Assembly (NCBI RefSeq): GCF_900115595.1
Contig: NZ_FOXA01000006.1
Coordinates: forward strand, 62,001 to 126,000
Origin: Tranquillimonas alkanivorans
GTDB taxonomy: Bacteria; Pseudomonadota; Alphaproteobacteria; Rhodobacterales; Rhodobacteraceae
DNA length: 64,000 nt
Direction of reading: 5' to 3'
Within the stretch, counting starts at the first letter, position 1; each line of letters begins with the position of its first letter. The notes below the pieces were generated by a model that was not told where the DNA came from, searched no databases, and saw nothing but the letters and a program-made list of their open reading frames with translations. Below are positions 63,256-64,000 of the stretch, one piece after another. A program made the translations under genes and the position numbers.

Positions 63256-64000
63256 TTGCAGCCCGCGAATGCACCACCGACAGGAAGGAGCGCTTCGGGC
63301 GTGTCGCAACTCTAGCGGACTCCAGCGCTTCGTAAATAATCGTTGTGGGCTGGCCGCCGAAAAACAGCGGCTTGCTCGCCGGTTTTCCCATCACGAGGCT
63401 GATGTTGCACGGACGCCCGTTCTCGTATTCCAGTTCGAGCCCGTCGATGGAGTCCTGGATCCGGGTCAGGAGCTGCGGGTCGAGCGCCGGCGAGGTGCGC
63501 TGGGTCAGGCAAACGAAACTGCCCGATCCGGCATAGCTCATCAGGAATTCACCGTGCTTGAACTGCTCCGAGATGCACTCGGCCACGTCAGTCAGCAACA
63601 GGAACAGCTCGGACGGGCGCGACATCGCATAGACGTAGTCGAATTCCTCGATCCGGAACGCCACGGCCGCAGCCTGGTACTGGTCGGCCCGCGGCAGCCG
63701 CAACAGGTGGTTTTCCAGCATCACCTGGTCGACCACGCCCGACACGTCCTCGATCTGGATCGGCTGATCGGGGGCGAAACGACTGGTCCGCTCAAGTTCC
63801 TGCTTCATCGACTGGATCGCGAAAACCTTGTCGGAAACCGCACGCTGCTGCTCGATCCGCTCGCCCGCGAGGCGCAGGCGCGTTGTCAGCTCGAACGGGT
63901 CGAACGGCTTGCTGATATAGTCGTTGGCCCCCGCGGTGAACGCTCGCTCGACGAACGAGCGTTCTGTCATCGCGGTGATCATGAGGATCGGCACGTCGCG
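63245..64000 (-). CDS. Response regulator with degenerate GGDEF-like domain, 5' end missing
   Basis: The frame is open to the window edge, so the start and first receiver half are outside. About 250 residues are seen: the end of a receiver (VPILMITAM, then K in SKPFDPFEL), a linker coiled coil and a GGDEF-like fold whose active loop is AGSGSF, not GGDEF, and which ends near SLVMGKPASKPLFFGG. Cyclase activity is therefore not expected. It is paralogous to 52364-53386 over receiver and output parts, and is co-translated with the HPt gene. Confidence 0.85.
   Translation of the reverse strand, partial: RDVPILMITAMTERSFVERAFTAGANDYISKPFDPFELTTRLRLAGERIEQQRAVSDKVFAIQSMKQELERTSRFAPDQPIQIEDVSGVVDQVMLENHLLRLPRADQYQAAAVAFRIEEFDYVYAMSRPSELFLLLTDVAECISEQFKHGEFLMSYAGSGSFVCLTQRTSPALDPQLLTRIQDSIDGLELEYENGRPCNISLVMGKPASKPLFFGGQPTTIIYEALESARVATRPKRSFLSVVHSRAANVG

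Overview
The window is high-GC DNA that looks chromosomal and comes from a heterotrophic alphaproteobacterium, most likely Rhodobacteraceae (roseobacter-like). The inference rests on gene content: a rhizobial-type rha operon, tripartite tricarboxylate transporters, an STAS-MlaE/PqiC lipid system, a DUF4212/symporter/DUF294/exonuclease cluster and a Mrp antiporter with a fused A/B subunit. I saw no tRNA, rRNA, insertion sequence, phage gene or CRISPR array. Two 3' gene remnants (aldehyde dehydrogenase and a probable phosphate transporter) show local gene decay.

Layout. 1-759: 3' end of dabA (inorganic carbon uptake). 1046-10416: IclR regulator divergent from a complete peptide-type ABC importer, a gamma-glutamyltransferase-like enzyme and an M20 peptidase, which read as an uptake-and-hydrolysis operon. 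10532-14568: small unknown protein, YihY/BrkB protein, MFS and AEC transporters. 14660-18959 (minus): compact MCE lipid transport operon (STAS-MlaE, ATPase, long MlaD, PqiC-like lipoprotein). 19282-26263 (minus): adenylate kinase, DUF4212/sodium:solute symporter pair, cNMP/CBS/DUF294 protein, unknown membrane protein and membrane-anchored exonuclease, preceded by two TACGTA sites. 26814-32401: TctCBA transporter plus a second gamma-glutamyltransferase-like enzyme, with a divergent LysR regulator. 32679-37884: redox or detoxification cluster (SDR, cyclophilin-like, two cupins, LysR, double-CMD protein, NADP reductase-like protein) carrying three similar palindromes. 38138-48918: complete L-rhamnose system, with rhaR-S-T-P-Q-M-K on the minus strand and rhaD-I on the plus strand, divergent around an array of TGATYGA heptamers. 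48989-52242: extradiol dioxygenase, choline-type binding protein, secreted ClpP-like protein, 48-residue membrane protein. 52364-64000: signalling region with a hybrid-free histidine kinase, two response regulators with degenerate GGDEF-like output domains, a lone receiver, an HPt protein and an orphan LuxI-type synthase, surrounding a mrpABCDEFG antiporter operon.

The most interesting part is 52364-64000. Two paralogous receiver/degenerate-GGDEF regulators, a histidine kinase, a single-domain receiver and an HPt protein sit on both sides of an AHL synthase and a cation/proton antiporter, as expected for a multistep phosphorelay tied to quorum sensing or ion stress. The coupling is inferred from position only.
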